A stretch of 64,000 nt of DNA from Croceivirga sp009797885 (GTDB taxonomy: Bacteria; Bacteroidota; Bacteroidia; Flavobacteriales; Flavobacteriaceae). A model generated the notes under the pieces. That model saw only the letters and a program-made list of their open reading frames with translations. It was not told where the DNA came from and did not search any database. Made by a program: the position numbers and the translations under genes. Location: contig AP035880.1 of the NCBI GenBank assembly GCA_045866215.1, positions 496,001 to 560,000 on the forward strand. Reading direction: 5' to 3'. This document shows, in pieces, positions 36,040-44,423 of this stretch (the stretch's first letter is position 1; every line of letters begins with the position of its first letter).

Positions 36040-36804
36040 TTAATTTTCGGCAAACCCGATTACAGCATCAATATTATTGGCTTCGGCTGCGCCCTTAAAT
36101 TCCTCTTTAATCCGATTAAAATATTCCAGGGCTTTATCCCTGTAGCCTAAGTCCAAAGCGGCAACCCCAGCTTTGTACAAAAACTTGGGGGCCGTGAATT
36201 CATTCTCGCCGGCTGCGGCAATAGCCTTTTCATAATAATCCAATGCATCTTCCGGTTGCTTCAATTGTGAAAACGCATCCCCTATGCCGCCCAAGGCCAA
36301 GGATTTATAAACCTCATCATCCGATGAAAAATCCTCCAGATATGAAATGGCTTCCTGATATTGTTGTAGATTCAAGTAGGCCATTCCCGCAGAATACTTT
36401 GCCAAATTGGAAGTTGGGGTCCCACTGTACTCATCAATGATATCCAAAAATCCGAACTTACCCTCAGAACCATTCAATGCAAGTACCAACAAAGAATCTT
36501 TTTGTTCGTCATTGGTCAAAGCCTGATTGAAGTTTTGCATTGGATAAGAAAACTCGTTCGCAGCATTGGTATCCCTTGGCTCCACCACAAATTGGTTGTA
36601 CGCCAAATACCCTAAAACTCCAACGGCCACGGCAATTATGGCGCCCAGAATGAAATTTTGGTTCTTGGAGAACCAGGCCTCGGTCTTGGAAGCACCTTGA
36701 TCCAAGGTGGTGAATACCTCTGCAGTAGTACTGCTATCAACTTCTGCCTTAGCCTCCTCAGCCTTGTTCTTAGGTTTATATCCACGCTTCTTATAAGTGG
36801 CCAT
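36040..36804 (-). CDS. Membrane-anchored tetratricopeptide repeat protein (YfgM-like layout)
   Basis: The 254-residue protein has a basic, charged N-terminus, one membrane helix (NFILGAIIAVAVGVLGYLAYN, about residues 50-70) and three or more TPR units, for example AGMAYLNLQQYQEAISYLEDF and GDAFSQLKQPEDALDYYEKAI. This is the YfgM/ancillary Sec chaperone layout, but the partner is unknown. Divergent from recF, with clear -7 elements on both strands. Confidence 0.88.
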   Translation of the reverse strand: MATYKKRGYKPKNKAEEAKAEVDSSTTAEVFTTLDQGASKTEAWFSKNQNFILGAIIAVAVGVLGYLAYNQFVVEPRDTNAANEFSYPMQNFNQALTNDEQKDSLLVLALNGSEGKFGFLDIIDEYSGTPTSNLAKYSAGMAYLNLQQYQEAISYLEDFSSDDEVYKSLALGGIGDAFSQLKQPEDALDYYEKAIAAAGENEFTAPKFLYKAGVAALDLGYRDKALEYFNRIKEEFKGAAEANNIDAVIGFAEN

Positions 36805-36823
36805 GCTTTAATTTTTAATCGCG

Positions 36824-36831
36824 CAAAAGTA
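36824..36831 (-). promoter_or_regulatory. -7 element for the TPR-ribH unit
   Basis: Minus strand TACTTTTG, 19 bases before the TPR gene ATG. Confidence 0.6.
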
Positions 36832-36868
36832 ATCGATTTCATTCAAAAACGAAAGGTAAATTATTCGT

Positions 36869-36876
36869 TATTTTTG
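36869..36876 (+). promoter_or_regulatory. -7 element for recF
   Basis: TATTTTTG, 53 bases before the chosen recF ATG at 36930; an alternative ATG at 36888 would leave a leader of only about 5 bases. Confidence 0.6.
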
Positions 36877-36929
36877 GTGGCCTTGGAATGTCCATCAATA
36901 CGGTATCCGTCACAAGCAGATCAAAACAG

Positions 36930-38009
36930 ATGCACTTAAAACGTTTATCATTAGTCAATTACAAGAGTTTTGAGTCAAAAACCCTGGAGTTTAACCCTGT
37001 CATCAATTGTTTGGTAGGGGAAAACGGGGTGGGCAAAACCAATATCCTGGATGCCATTTACCACCTCTCTTTTGGGAAGAGTTACTTTAATCCTGTTTCC
37101 ACACAGAATATTAAGCACGGAACGGATTTCTTTGTCATTGAGGGGGAGTTTGAAAAAGAGGACAAAAATGAAAAAATAGTCTGTAGTTTTAAAAAAGGTT
37201 TAAAAAAGGTCATCAAACGCAATGGAAAGGCCTATGGGCGATTTTCCAATCACATTGGTTTTTTACCCCTGGTGATCATCTCACCTGCCGATCGGGATTT
37301 AATAATTGAAGGGAGTGATACCAGAAGAAAGTTTATTGATGGGGTCATCTCCCAATCGGATAAGGAATACTTACAAACCTTGATCGAATACAATAAAGTC
37401 CTTGCCCAAAGGAATTCATTGTTGAAATATTTTGTGGCCAACAATACGTTCAGTGGGGACACCCTCTCCATTTACAATCAACAACTGCATGAAAAGGGCA
37501 GCGTTATCCATCGCAAACGCCAACAGTTTTTGGAGGATTTTATCCCTATCTTCAAAGAACAGTACCAAAACATTTCTGAAAAAGAGGAGTACATTGACCT
37601 AAAGTATGACTCCAAACTATCGGAAAACACCTTACTGGAATTATTGGAAACAGCCTTGGAAAAAGACCGTATTCTGCAGTATACGAGTGTTGGCATCCAT
37701 AAGGACGATCTGGATTTTTCAATAGCCGGCCACCCTATTAAAAAGTTCGGAAGCCAAGGCCAGCAAAAGTCTTTTCTCATTGCACTAAAATTGGCCCAAT
37801 TCCACTTCATAAAAGCACAGTCCAAGACTACCCCAATCCTCTTAATGGATGATATTTTTGATAAGCTCGACGAAAGAAGGGTATCCCATATCATCTCCTT
37901 GGTGGAAAAAGAGCATTTTGGGCAGTTGTTCATTAGCGATACCCATGTGGACCGGACGGAAAAAGTGGTAAAAAGTATCCATCAAGAGTATAAAATATTT
38001 ACTTTGTAA
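36930..38009 (+). CDS. recF: DNA replication and repair protein RecF
   Basis: From the ATG at 36930 the protein has 359 residues and begins MHLKRLSLVNYKSFE, the normal RecF start. VGENGVGKTNILDAIYHLSFG is the Walker A region; FGSQGQQKSFLIALKLAQ (signature motif) and ILLMDDIFDKLDERR (Walker B) follow. It loads RecA on gapped DNA. It is followed within 1 base by a lipoprotein gene. Confidence 0.95.
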   Translation: MHLKRLSLVNYKSFESKTLEFNPVINCLVGENGVGKTNILDAIYHLSFGKSYFNPVSTQNIKHGTDFFVIEGEFEKEDKNEKIVCSFKKGLKKVIKRNGKAYGRFSNHIGFLPLVIISPADRDLIIEGSDTRRKFIDGVISQSDKEYLQTLIEYNKVLAQRNSLLKYFVANNTFSGDTLSIYNQQLHEKGSVIHRKRQQFLEDFIPIFKEQYQNISEKEEYIDLKYDSKLSENTLLELLETALEKDRILQYTSVGIHKDDLDFSIAGHPIKKFGSQGQQKSFLIALKLAQFHFIKAQSKTTPILLMDDIFDKLDERRVSHIISLVEKEHFGQLFISDTHVDRTEKVVKSIHQEYKIFTL

Positions 38010-38010
38010 C

Positions 38011-38448
38011 ATGCGTACAGGATTCTTTTGCTTGGCAGTCTTATTCTTGGTCGGTTGTAAAAAAAACATTGAAAAAGAAAACCTTCAGGAACTGAATGGC
38101 TATTGGGAAATAACCGAAGTGGAATTTCCCAATGGACAAAAAAAGACCTATACCATAAGTACAACGATTGATTTCATCGCTTTTGAAAATATGTCCGGAT
38201 ATCGGAAAAAGGTACAGCCAAAACTGGATGGCACCTATCAAACCTCGGACGATGCTGAACGCTTTGAAATTTCCGAAAGGGATGATGGTTTTTACCTAAC
38301 CTACAGCAATGGAACGGAACAATGGGAAGAAAAGTTGATTTCCATAGCGGAAAATTCCTTTTCGGTCCAAAACCAGGATAAAAAAATCTATCGGTATACA
38401 AAATACGAACCTTTAAACCTGGGTCCTGATGCCAAAACGCCAAAATGA
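38011..38448 (+). CDS. Lipocalin-like lipoprotein of unknown function
   Basis: The 145-residue protein has a lipoprotein signal (FCLAVLFLVGC, Cys16) and a beta-rich body beginning LNGYWEITEVEFPNGQKK, the opening seen in lipocalin-like families of Bacteroidota. It lies between recF and the DUF721 gene, overlapping the latter by 20 bases. Function unknown. Confidence 0.8.
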   Translation: MRTGFFCLAVLFLVGCKKNIEKENLQELNGYWEITEVEFPNGQKKTYTISTTIDFIAFENMSGYRKKVQPKLDGTYQTSDDAERFEISERDDGFYLTYSNGTEQWEEKLISIAENSFSVQNQDKKIYRYTKYEPLNLGPDAKTPK

Positions 38449-38725
38449 ACATCTAAAACTGGGCGAAGCACTGCGCGAGTTCATTAAGGAAAACAAGTTG
38501 CAAAAAGGCATGGACAAGGTCGATGCCCGAGAAGCCTGGAACCGTTTAATGGGTAATGGGGTCAACAACTATACCCGAAGTGTGGAGTTGAAAGGCGATA
38601 CACTTTATGTCTCACTGACCTCATCGGTGCTTCGTGAAGAACTCTCCTACGGTAAGGGCAAAATTATTGGTATGCTGAATGAAGAACTGGGAAAGGAATT
38701 GATAAAAAAGCTCATTTTAAGATAA
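38429..38725 (+). CDS. DUF721 (DciA-like) protein
   Basis: The 98-residue protein has LGEALREFIKENKLQKGMDKVDAREAWNRLMG followed by the beta core LYVSLTSSVLREELSYGKGKIIGMLNEELG, the DUF721 layout. DciA proteins of this family load replicative helicase in many bacteria, which fits the recF neighbourhood. Clear strong terminator follows. Confidence 0.87.
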   Translation: MPKRQNEHLKLGEALREFIKENKLQKGMDKVDAREAWNRLMGNGVNNYTRSVELKGDTLYVSLTSSVLREELSYGKGKIIGMLNEELGKELIKKLILR

Positions 38726-38762
38726 AAAAAAGCCATCCCTATCCGGATGGCCTGTCTTTTTC
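38722..38762. terminator. Bidirectional terminator between DUF721 gene and ndk
   Basis: Stem GCCATCC (38732-38738) pairs with GGATGGC (38745-38751), flanked by an A run on the left and TCTTTTT on the right. It suits both convergent genes. Confidence 0.85.
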
Positions 38763-38776
38763 GTTCGCTTTGCCCA

Positions 38777-39196
38777 TTAAAAAATCTCCCGACCGGAAAA
38801 ATGGAAAGCTCCTTCTATGGAAGCATTTTCATCACTATCGGAACCGTGCACTGCATTTTCGGCAACATTGGAGGCATATAATTTACGAATAGTCCCCTCC
38901 GCAGCTTGTTCTGGGTTGGTGGCACCGATCAATGCCCGAAAGTCTTCAACAGCATTGTCCTTTTCCAAGATGGCAGCAACAATAGGTCCCCTCGTCATAA
39001 AATCCACCAATTCCCCAAAGAACGGTCGTTCCTTGTGTATCGAATAAAATGTCTCTGCATCCCTCCTACTCAATTGTGTGTATTTCATGGCGACAATCTT
39101 AAACCCGGCACCACTGATTTTCTCCAAAATGGCACCTATATAACCCTTCTCCACGGCATCGGGTTTAATCATGGTAAACGTCCTGTTTCCTATCAT
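38777..39196 (-). CDS. ndk: Nucleoside diphosphate kinase
   Basis: The 139-residue enzyme starts NRTFTMIKPDAVEKGYIG and contains NAVHGSDSDENASIEGAFHFS, where His is phosphorylated. It balances NTP pools. Length is normal. A TATTTTTG element lies 16 bases upstream of the start. Confidence 0.97.
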   Translation of the reverse strand: MIGNRTFTMIKPDAVEKGYIGAILEKISGAGFKIVAMKYTQLSRRDAETFYSIHKERPFFGELVDFMTRGPIVAAILEKDNAVEDFRALIGATNPEQAAEGTIRKLYASNVAENAVHGSDSDENASIEGAFHFSGREIF

Positions 39197-39212
39197 TCTT
39201 GAAAATTTTTGG

Positions 39213-39220
39213 CAAAAATA
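39213..39220 (-). promoter_or_regulatory. -7 element for ndk
   Basis: Minus strand TATTTTTG matches TAnnTTTG, ending 16 bases before the ndk start. Confidence 0.55.
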
Positions 39221-39245
39221 ATCCTTTTCGGATAAGGGACAAACC

Positions 39246-40295
39246 TTAGTAAGGTTGTTTTAATTCCTGATATACCTCTCCATTTTCCCCCATAATTTTA
39301 AAGTGGGCCACTTTGGCCCTTAAGTCAATCTCAACCCATCCAAAGCTGGTGATGGATACCGCTTCACCCACACGATACGGATTGGGTTCCCCTGTGTAAG
39401 AGTCATAGGAATGTGTTAATCCACTGCTGGTAAAATCCAATATGGGGTAAGAAAGGTCATCGGATTCCTTTTTGGAAAATTCGGATATATGCCGATCGCC
39501 CGACAAGAAAATCACTCCTTTTGCGCCTGATTTTTTAATGATATCCAACATTTTATCTACTTCATGGGGATGATTGGCCCATTTCTCAAAACCATGCGCA
39601 TTGGACAAAAATTGAATACTGGTCACAATAAAATTGAAATCGGCCCTTGAGTTTGAAAGTTCTTTTTCCAACCATTTCCATTGTTCAGCTCCTAAAATGG
39701 TCCCGTCCCCGTACGTATTCGGTAAATAACGAGCACCTTCGTTCGTACCATCGGTCAACGGGGTTCTAAAAAAACGCGTATCCAGATTTATGATTTTCAC
39801 GGACCCTCCCGGTTTGGAAATCAACTCTGAAGAATAAACCCCATCCCGATTTCTCCTGGGGTCATCCTTATCGACTTCCATGAAGTCAAGAAACAGTTGT
39901 TGACTTTCCTTCTTTTTGGGGAATTCCACACCTCCATCGTTCACTCCGTAGTCATGATCGTCCCAAGTTCCGGTAATGTGGACTTTTTCATCCAATGCAG
40001 CATACTCGGGAATGGCCTTTTGTTGTTGGTACATCCATTCCATTTTCGCCATATCCTCAGTATCGGCATAAATGTTGTCCCCTCCCCAAATAAAAACATC
40101 AGGATTTGCCAACAGAATATCGTCCCAAAACACATTCTGTTCATCATGTTTATTGCACGAACCAAATGCAATGAGAACCTTGGAATCACTGTCTTCAAGC
40201 TTAGGCGTGGCCGCCTGGTCCGTACTATCTTTTTCCTGGGACTTACATCCTATCAACAAGATTGGGAGCAACGTAATCAATGAAATTTTTTTCAT
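39246..40295 (-). CDS. PhoD-like alkaline phosphatase-family lipoprotein
   Basis: The 349-residue protein has a lipoprotein signal (LLPILLIGC, Cys17) and the metallophosphoesterase order FGSCNKHDEQ, WGGDNIYADTEDMA, TWDDHDYGVNDGG and LSGDRHISEFS, which supply Asp, Asn and His metal ligands. It resembles PhoD-type phosphatases/phosphodiesterases; the substrate is unknown. A TAAATTTG element lies 24 bases before the ATG. Confidence 0.9.
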   Translation of the reverse strand: MKKISLITLLPILLIGCKSQEKDSTDQAATPKLEDSDSKVLIAFGSCNKHDEQNVFWDDILLANPDVFIWGGDNIYADTEDMAKMEWMYQQQKAIPEYAALDEKVHITGTWDDHDYGVNDGGVEFPKKKESQQLFLDFMEVDKDDPRRNRDGVYSSELISKPGGSVKIINLDTRFFRTPLTDGTNEGARYLPNTYGDGTILGAEQWKWLEKELSNSRADFNFIVTSIQFLSNAHGFEKWANHPHEVDKMLDIIKKSGAKGVIFLSGDRHISEFSKKESDDLSYPILDFTSSGLTHSYDSYTGEPNPYRVGEAVSITSFGWVEIDLRAKVAHFKIMGENGEVYQELKQPY

Positions 40296-40318
40296 AAAGA
40301 GGGCTTCAGGTTACGCCT

Positions 40319-40326
40319 CAAATTTA
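40319..40326 (-). promoter_or_regulatory. -7 element for the PhoD-like gene
   Basis: Minus strand TAAATTTG, 23 bases before the ATG at 40295. Confidence 0.5.
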
Positions 40327-40360
40327 AGCCACTATAAATTACGCCAATGTTATATTATCG

Positions 40361-40368
40361 TATATTTG
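40361..40368 (+). promoter_or_regulatory. -7 element directly before nrnA start
   Basis: TATATTTG matches TAnnTTTG and ends 5 bases before the ATG at 40374, so the transcript should begin at or next to the start codon (leaderless). Confidence 0.6.
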
Positions 40369-40373
40369 CGCGC

Positions 40374-41390
40374 ATGAATTCAGCAGACGTAGCCAAGGTA
40401 TGGGAACTGCTCTCGCAATCCAACAACATCCTCATTGTACCCCATAAAAATCCCGATGGCGACGCTATTGGTTCCACTTTGGGGCTGTTTCATTTCTTAA
40501 AATTATTGGGAAAAACCGCTCAGGTAATCGTGCCAAATGACTATCCCAAATTCCTGAAATGGATGCCCGGTACTGATGGCATCCTAAATTTTGAAAAGCA
40601 TAACACCCAAGCCCAGGAGTATTTGGCCAAAACGGACTTGATTTTCACCTTGGATTTCAATCATCTTTCAAGAACAGGGCAAATGGAGCAATTTTTGGAA
40701 GGGTCCAATGCAAAATTTGTGATGATCGATCATCATCAACAACCTGATGACTATGCCGTGGTAACGTACTCCGATGTGTCCATGAGTTCAACCTGTGAAA
40801 TGGTGTACAATACCATTGAGGCATTTGGGGAAAGTGAGAGGATAACACCGGAAATTGCCACCTGTTTGTATACAGGAATCATGACGGATACCGGATCTTT
40901 TAAGTTCTCGTCCACCACCAGTAGGACACATAGGGTGGTTGCCGAATTGATAGACAAGGGCGCACAAAATATGTGGATCCATCAACAGGTTTTTGACACC
41001 AATTCACCTGCCAGGCTCCATTTACTGGGTACGGCACTCAAAAATCTGACCATCCTAAATACGTATCGAACGGCCTATATAACGCTATCACAGGAAGAAC
41101 TGGACAGACACCAATACGGAAAAGGGGATACCGAAGGGTTTGTAAATTATGGCCTGACCTTGGAGCATATCATCTTCGCCGCCATTTTTATTGAAAACAA
41201 GGAAGAGGGAATCATCAAGATTTCCTTCCGTTCCATGGGCAATTTTTCCGTAAATGAATTTGCAAGGGCCCATTTTAACGGAGGCGGACATACCAATGCT
41301 GCCGGTGGACGAAGTACGAGTTCCATGGATGAAACGGTACAAAGGTTTGAAAGACTTTTAAAGGAGTACAAAAACCAATTGCTGGCATGA
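40374..41390 (+). CDS. nrnA: DHH-family oligoribonuclease / pAp phosphatase NrnA
   Basis: The 338-residue enzyme (start MNSADVAKVWELL) has IVPHKNPDGDAIGSTLG with the DHH motif I Asp ligands, LDFNHLSRTG, the MIDHHQQPDDY motif that names the family and GIMTDTGSFKFSSTT. The DHHA1 glycine-rich end FNGGGHTNAAGGRS completes it. It degrades nanoRNA and dephosphorylates pAp. The start chosen lies just behind the promoter element. It overlaps gldI by 4 bases. Confidence 0.94.
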   Translation: MNSADVAKVWELLSQSNNILIVPHKNPDGDAIGSTLGLFHFLKLLGKTAQVIVPNDYPKFLKWMPGTDGILNFEKHNTQAQEYLAKTDLIFTLDFNHLSRTGQMEQFLEGSNAKFVMIDHHQQPDDYAVVTYSDVSMSSTCEMVYNTIEAFGESERITPEIATCLYTGIMTDTGSFKFSSTTSRTHRVVAELIDKGAQNMWIHQQVFDTNSPARLHLLGTALKNLTILNTYRTAYITLSQEELDRHQYGKGDTEGFVNYGLTLEHIIFAAIFIENKEEGIIKISFRSMGNFSVNEFARAHFNGGGHTNAAGGRSTSSMDETVQRFERLLKEYKNQLLA

Positions 41391-41938
41391 AAAGAATAGG
41401 CTTTTTTCTACTCCCAATTGTATTGTTTTTGGCCTGTGGTGAACCTGTACCAAGAAAACCGGTCCAGGTAAAATCCGGAAGTTTTTTTAAGGAATCCGTA
41501 GCACGCAGCAAGAAGGTTTTGGAGATGGAGACCGAAGCCATCCAAAACCTTATCAAAAAAGACAGTTCCAACACCTATTTTTCAAGTAATAGTGGGTTTT
41601 GGTATCGTTATGAACAAAAAAAGGATGGTACCGGTTATTTGCCAAAGACCAATGATATTGTCCTGCTAACCTATAGTACAATGTCCTTGGCGGGAGATAC
41701 CATTTACCCTATGGATGATATCGGTCTTGTGGAGCATGCCGTGGATAAATCACAACTGTTTCCCGGACTGCGAAATGCGGTAAAATTGCTGCAAAAGGGG
41801 GAAAGGGCAACTTTCCTTTTTCCTTCAAGTCAAGCTTTTGGTTATAAAGGCGACAATGATGGAATTGGTCCCAACACCCCAATAAAACTAAGTTTAACAC
41901 TGCTGGAAATCAAAAAGGACAGTAGCAACATAAAATAG
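41387..41938 (+). CDS. gldI: Gliding-motility lipoprotein GldI (FKBP-type prolyl isomerase)
   Basis: The 183-residue protein has a lipoprotein signal (LPIVLFLACGE, Cys17), a helical region with SGFWYRYEQKKDG, and a C-terminal FKBP domain (VLLTYSTMSLAGDTIY, LFPGLRNAVKLLQKGERATFLFPSSQAFGY). GldI is needed for gliding and folding of surface proteins in Flavobacteria. The nrnA-gldI-ppi order is usual in this group. Confidence 0.93.
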   Translation: MKRIGFFLLPIVLFLACGEPVPRKPVQVKSGSFFKESVARSKKVLEMETEAIQNLIKKDSSNTYFSSNSGFWYRYEQKKDGTGYLPKTNDIVLLTYSTMSLAGDTIYPMDDIGLVEHAVDKSQLFPGLRNAVKLLQKGERATFLFPSSQAFGYKGDNDGIGPNTPIKLSLTLLEIKKDSSNIK

Positions 41939-41944
41939 TGATCA

Positions 41945-43051
41945 ATGAAGAAAATACTATTCGGGTTAAGTGCCCTAGCATTAATTCTAACCGGTTGTAA
42001 AACGGGAAAATATGCCGATTTGGGTGATGGTATCTTTGCCGATATCAAAACCACCAAAGGTGATATTATCGTAAAACTATATCACGAGGCCACCCCGGTT
42101 ACCGTTGCCAATTTTGTTTCCCTGGCGGAGGGAAACAGTCCTTTTGTAGATGAAAAGTTTAAGGACAAGAACTATTATGACGGCCTTATTTTTCATCGGG
42201 TGATCAAGGATTTTATGTTACAGGGTGGAGATCCCGAAGGTACCGGTAGGGGCAATCCCGGTTATAAATTCAAGGATGAGTTTGTGGACACCCTTAAACA
42301 TTCCAAAAAAGGGCTTCTTTCCATGGCAAATTCCGGACCAAAAACCAATGGAAGCCAATTCTTTGTTACCCATAAGCCCACCCCATGGTTGGACGGAAAA
42401 CATACGGTTTTTGGTGAAGTGATCCAAGGTCTGGAAGTGGTGGATACCATTGCCAATGTAAAAACGATACTCCAGGACAAGCCCGAAGTGGATGTAGTGA
42501 TGAACAAAGTGGAAATCATCCGCAACGGAAAGGAAGCCAGGAAGTTTGATGCCATCCAAATAATGACCGATTACTTTGCAGAGGAGGAAGAGGCCATTGC
42601 GGCCATGAAGAAGATGAAGGAAGATCTGGCCAAGGAATTTGAAAGCCAAATGGCTGAAGCCAAGGAATTGGATAGCGGCCTTAAAGTGTACTCCGTGGTC
42701 GAAGGTGATGACGAGAAACCCAAAATCGGACAAAAGGTCTTGGTAAACTATGCAGGCTATTTTATGGATGGAAACCTTTTTGATAGTAATATCGAGGAAA
42801 TTGCCCTCAAACACAACCAATACAATGCCGGTAGAAGAGATCAGGGCGGGTACGAACCCGTTCCCATGTTGTACAGCCCGGAGGCAAGATTGGTACCTGG
42901 ATTCAGGGAAGGCCTGCAAACCATGAAGGTAGGGGACAAAGTGCGTTTGTTCATCCCTCCGCACCTGGGTTATGGTGATAATGATTATGGCCCGATCCCG
43001 GGAGGGTCCACACTAGTTTTCGATTTAGAGATTACCGATATCTACCCATAA
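41945..43051 (+). CDS. Double prolyl isomerase lipoprotein: cyclophilin plus FKBP domains
   Basis: The 368-residue protein has a lipoprotein signal (ALILTGC, Cys18). An N-terminal cyclophilin domain (about residues 25-195: FHRVIKDFMLQGGDPEGTGRG, NGSQFFVTHKPTPWLDGKHTVFGEV) is followed by an acidic helical linker (EEEEAIAAMKKMKEDLAKEFES) and a C-terminal FKBP domain (about 245-368: GQKVLVNYAGYF, VPGFREGLQTMKVGDKVRLFIPPHLGYG). It probably folds exported proteins, as GldI does. It starts 6 bases after gldI and ends the operon at a strong terminator. Confidence 0.93.
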   Translation: MKKILFGLSALALILTGCKTGKYADLGDGIFADIKTTKGDIIVKLYHEATPVTVANFVSLAEGNSPFVDEKFKDKNYYDGLIFHRVIKDFMLQGGDPEGTGRGNPGYKFKDEFVDTLKHSKKGLLSMANSGPKTNGSQFFVTHKPTPWLDGKHTVFGEVIQGLEVVDTIANVKTILQDKPEVDVVMNKVEIIRNGKEARKFDAIQIMTDYFAEEEEAIAAMKKMKEDLAKEFESQMAEAKELDSGLKVYSVVEGDDEKPKIGQKVLVNYAGYFMDGNLFDSNIEEIALKHNQYNAGRRDQGGYEPVPMLYSPEARLVPGFREGLQTMKVGDKVRLFIPPHLGYGDNDYGPIPGGSTLVFDLEITDIYP

Positions 43052-43077
43052 AAAGTTTGAGGTATCCAGTTGCAGGA

Positions 43078-43117
43078 AACATCCCAAAAAGGACTATCTT
43101 TTTTGGGATGTTTTTTT
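43078..43117 (+). terminator. Rho-independent terminator after the prolyl isomerase gene
   Basis: AACATCCCAAAAA (43078-43090) pairs with TTTTTTGGGATGTT (43099-43112), followed by a further T run. Strong stem with an 8-base loop. Confidence 0.9.
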
Positions 43118-43137
43118 GAAGATATAATGAAATACTA

Positions 43138-44205
43138 ATGGTCCTAAAAACCAAGCATTGGCTAGCATTATCGTTGGTCCCACAAGTCCTGTTGGTGAAG
43201 GTCCTGGGAAACAATCCCGAGTGGGTGGAAACCTATTATTCGGAGGGAATCTATCCTTACATTTCCAAGTTTTTGAGATTCCTGTTCGGTTGGGCCCCTT
43301 TTTCAGTGGGTGATCTGTTCTACACCCTGCTCACCTTTGCGGCCCTCCGCTACCTATACTTACACGGAAAGACCATTTGGCAACGCCCTAAACGGTTTCT
43401 GGTGGATTTAGGAAGTGTTTTGGCGGTAGCTTACTTTATTTTTCACCTCTTTTGGGGGATGAACTATTATCGACTGCCCCTTGAGGAAAAACTGGGAATT
43501 GGTCGGGAATACTCCGTTGCGGAATTGGAAACCTTTACCCAGTCGTTGGTAGACCAGAGTAATCACTACCAACTTTTATTGACCAAGGACAGTACCAAGG
43601 CCGTACAAATCCCTTATTCAAGACCGGAAATATTCAATGAAGTACTATCCGGTTTTGATAGTCTTGCCACTGATTACCCCGGTTTTACCTATGAAAGGCC
43701 CAGCATTAAAAAGTCAATTTACAGTCTGGCCTTAACCTATATGGGCTACGGAGGCTACCTAAACCCCTTTACCAATGAGGCCCAGGTAAATGGCATTATT
43801 CCCATTGTGCGATATCCAACGGTGAGTGCCCATGAAATAGGCCATCAAGTGGGCTATTCCTCGGAATCCGATACGAATTTCATTGGTTTTTTAACCTGCT
43901 CCAAAGTGTCTGATCCTTATTATAAATATGCGGCCTATACACATGCCTTGGGGTATTGTTTGTCCGACCTTAGAAAAAAGGATCGGGAAAAATTTGATGC
44001 GGTCTGGAAAAACCTGAATCCCGGGGTCAAAAAAAACTATGCCGAAATCCGGGATTTTTGGAAAAGGTATGAAAATCCCACCGAACCTGTTTTCAAGGCC
44101 ATGTTCAACGCCTATCTAAAGGCGAACAACCAGGAAGACGGGATTCAAAGCTACAATAAGGTGGTAGGTTTGCTGGTCAATTATGACAAACGGTACGGGT
44201 TCTGA
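43138..44205 (+). CDS. DUF3810 family membrane protein with zinc-protease-like motif
   Basis: The 355-residue protein has membrane segments near residues 10-25, 50-70 and 93-110, and a conserved domain with SAHEIGHQVGYSSESDTNF (HExxH, about residue 225). GKTIWQRPKR and MNYYRLPLEEKLG are typical DUF3810 text. A metallopeptidase role is plausible but untested. It is the last ordinary gene before the cassette array. Confidence 0.88.
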   Translation: MVLKTKHWLALSLVPQVLLVKVLGNNPEWVETYYSEGIYPYISKFLRFLFGWAPFSVGDLFYTLLTFAALRYLYLHGKTIWQRPKRFLVDLGSVLAVAYFIFHLFWGMNYYRLPLEEKLGIGREYSVAELETFTQSLVDQSNHYQLLLTKDSTKAVQIPYSRPEIFNEVLSGFDSLATDYPGFTYERPSIKKSIYSLALTYMGYGGYLNPFTNEAQVNGIIPIVRYPTVSAHEIGHQVGYSSESDTNFIGFLTCSKVSDPYYKYAAYTHALGYCLSDLRKKDREKFDAVWKNLNPGVKKNYAEIRDFWKRYENPTEPVFKAMFNAYLKANNQEDGIQSYNKVVGLLVNYDKRYGF

Positions 44206-44350
44206 CTTCCTTGTAGGTTTGTTTCCATTACGTTACCTTTAAGACCGACTAATCAAAAAATCCCCTGGGAAAATACGACTCTTGGCACTCATTTTTTTAG
44301 GGTACAGGACTTTGGTTTTGGTCAAGGATTAGGATAGCATAAAAACCAAC

Positions 44351-44407
44351 CGGCAACCTGGCTATAATTCATAACGATGCCGCAAATCATGGCCGAGGCC
44401 GTTAGGC
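44351..44407 (+). repeat. attC-like site A (first of the array)
   Basis: Compact 57-bp site. Left box CGGCAAC, arm GGCTATAATTCATAACG, arm GCAAATCATGGCC, right box GTTAGGC (44401-44407), which fits the integron core GTTRRRY exactly. The arms pair over GGCyAT-ATT with one bulge. Confidence 0.75.
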
Positions 44408-44423
44408 AAAATTTGATTGGGCA

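Noticed and set aside
42218..42964. Minus-strand open frame of 248 codons inside the double prolyl isomerase gene.
   Set aside because: Antisense to two well-recognised domains; composition (rich in H, F, G) is typical of an antisense shadow.
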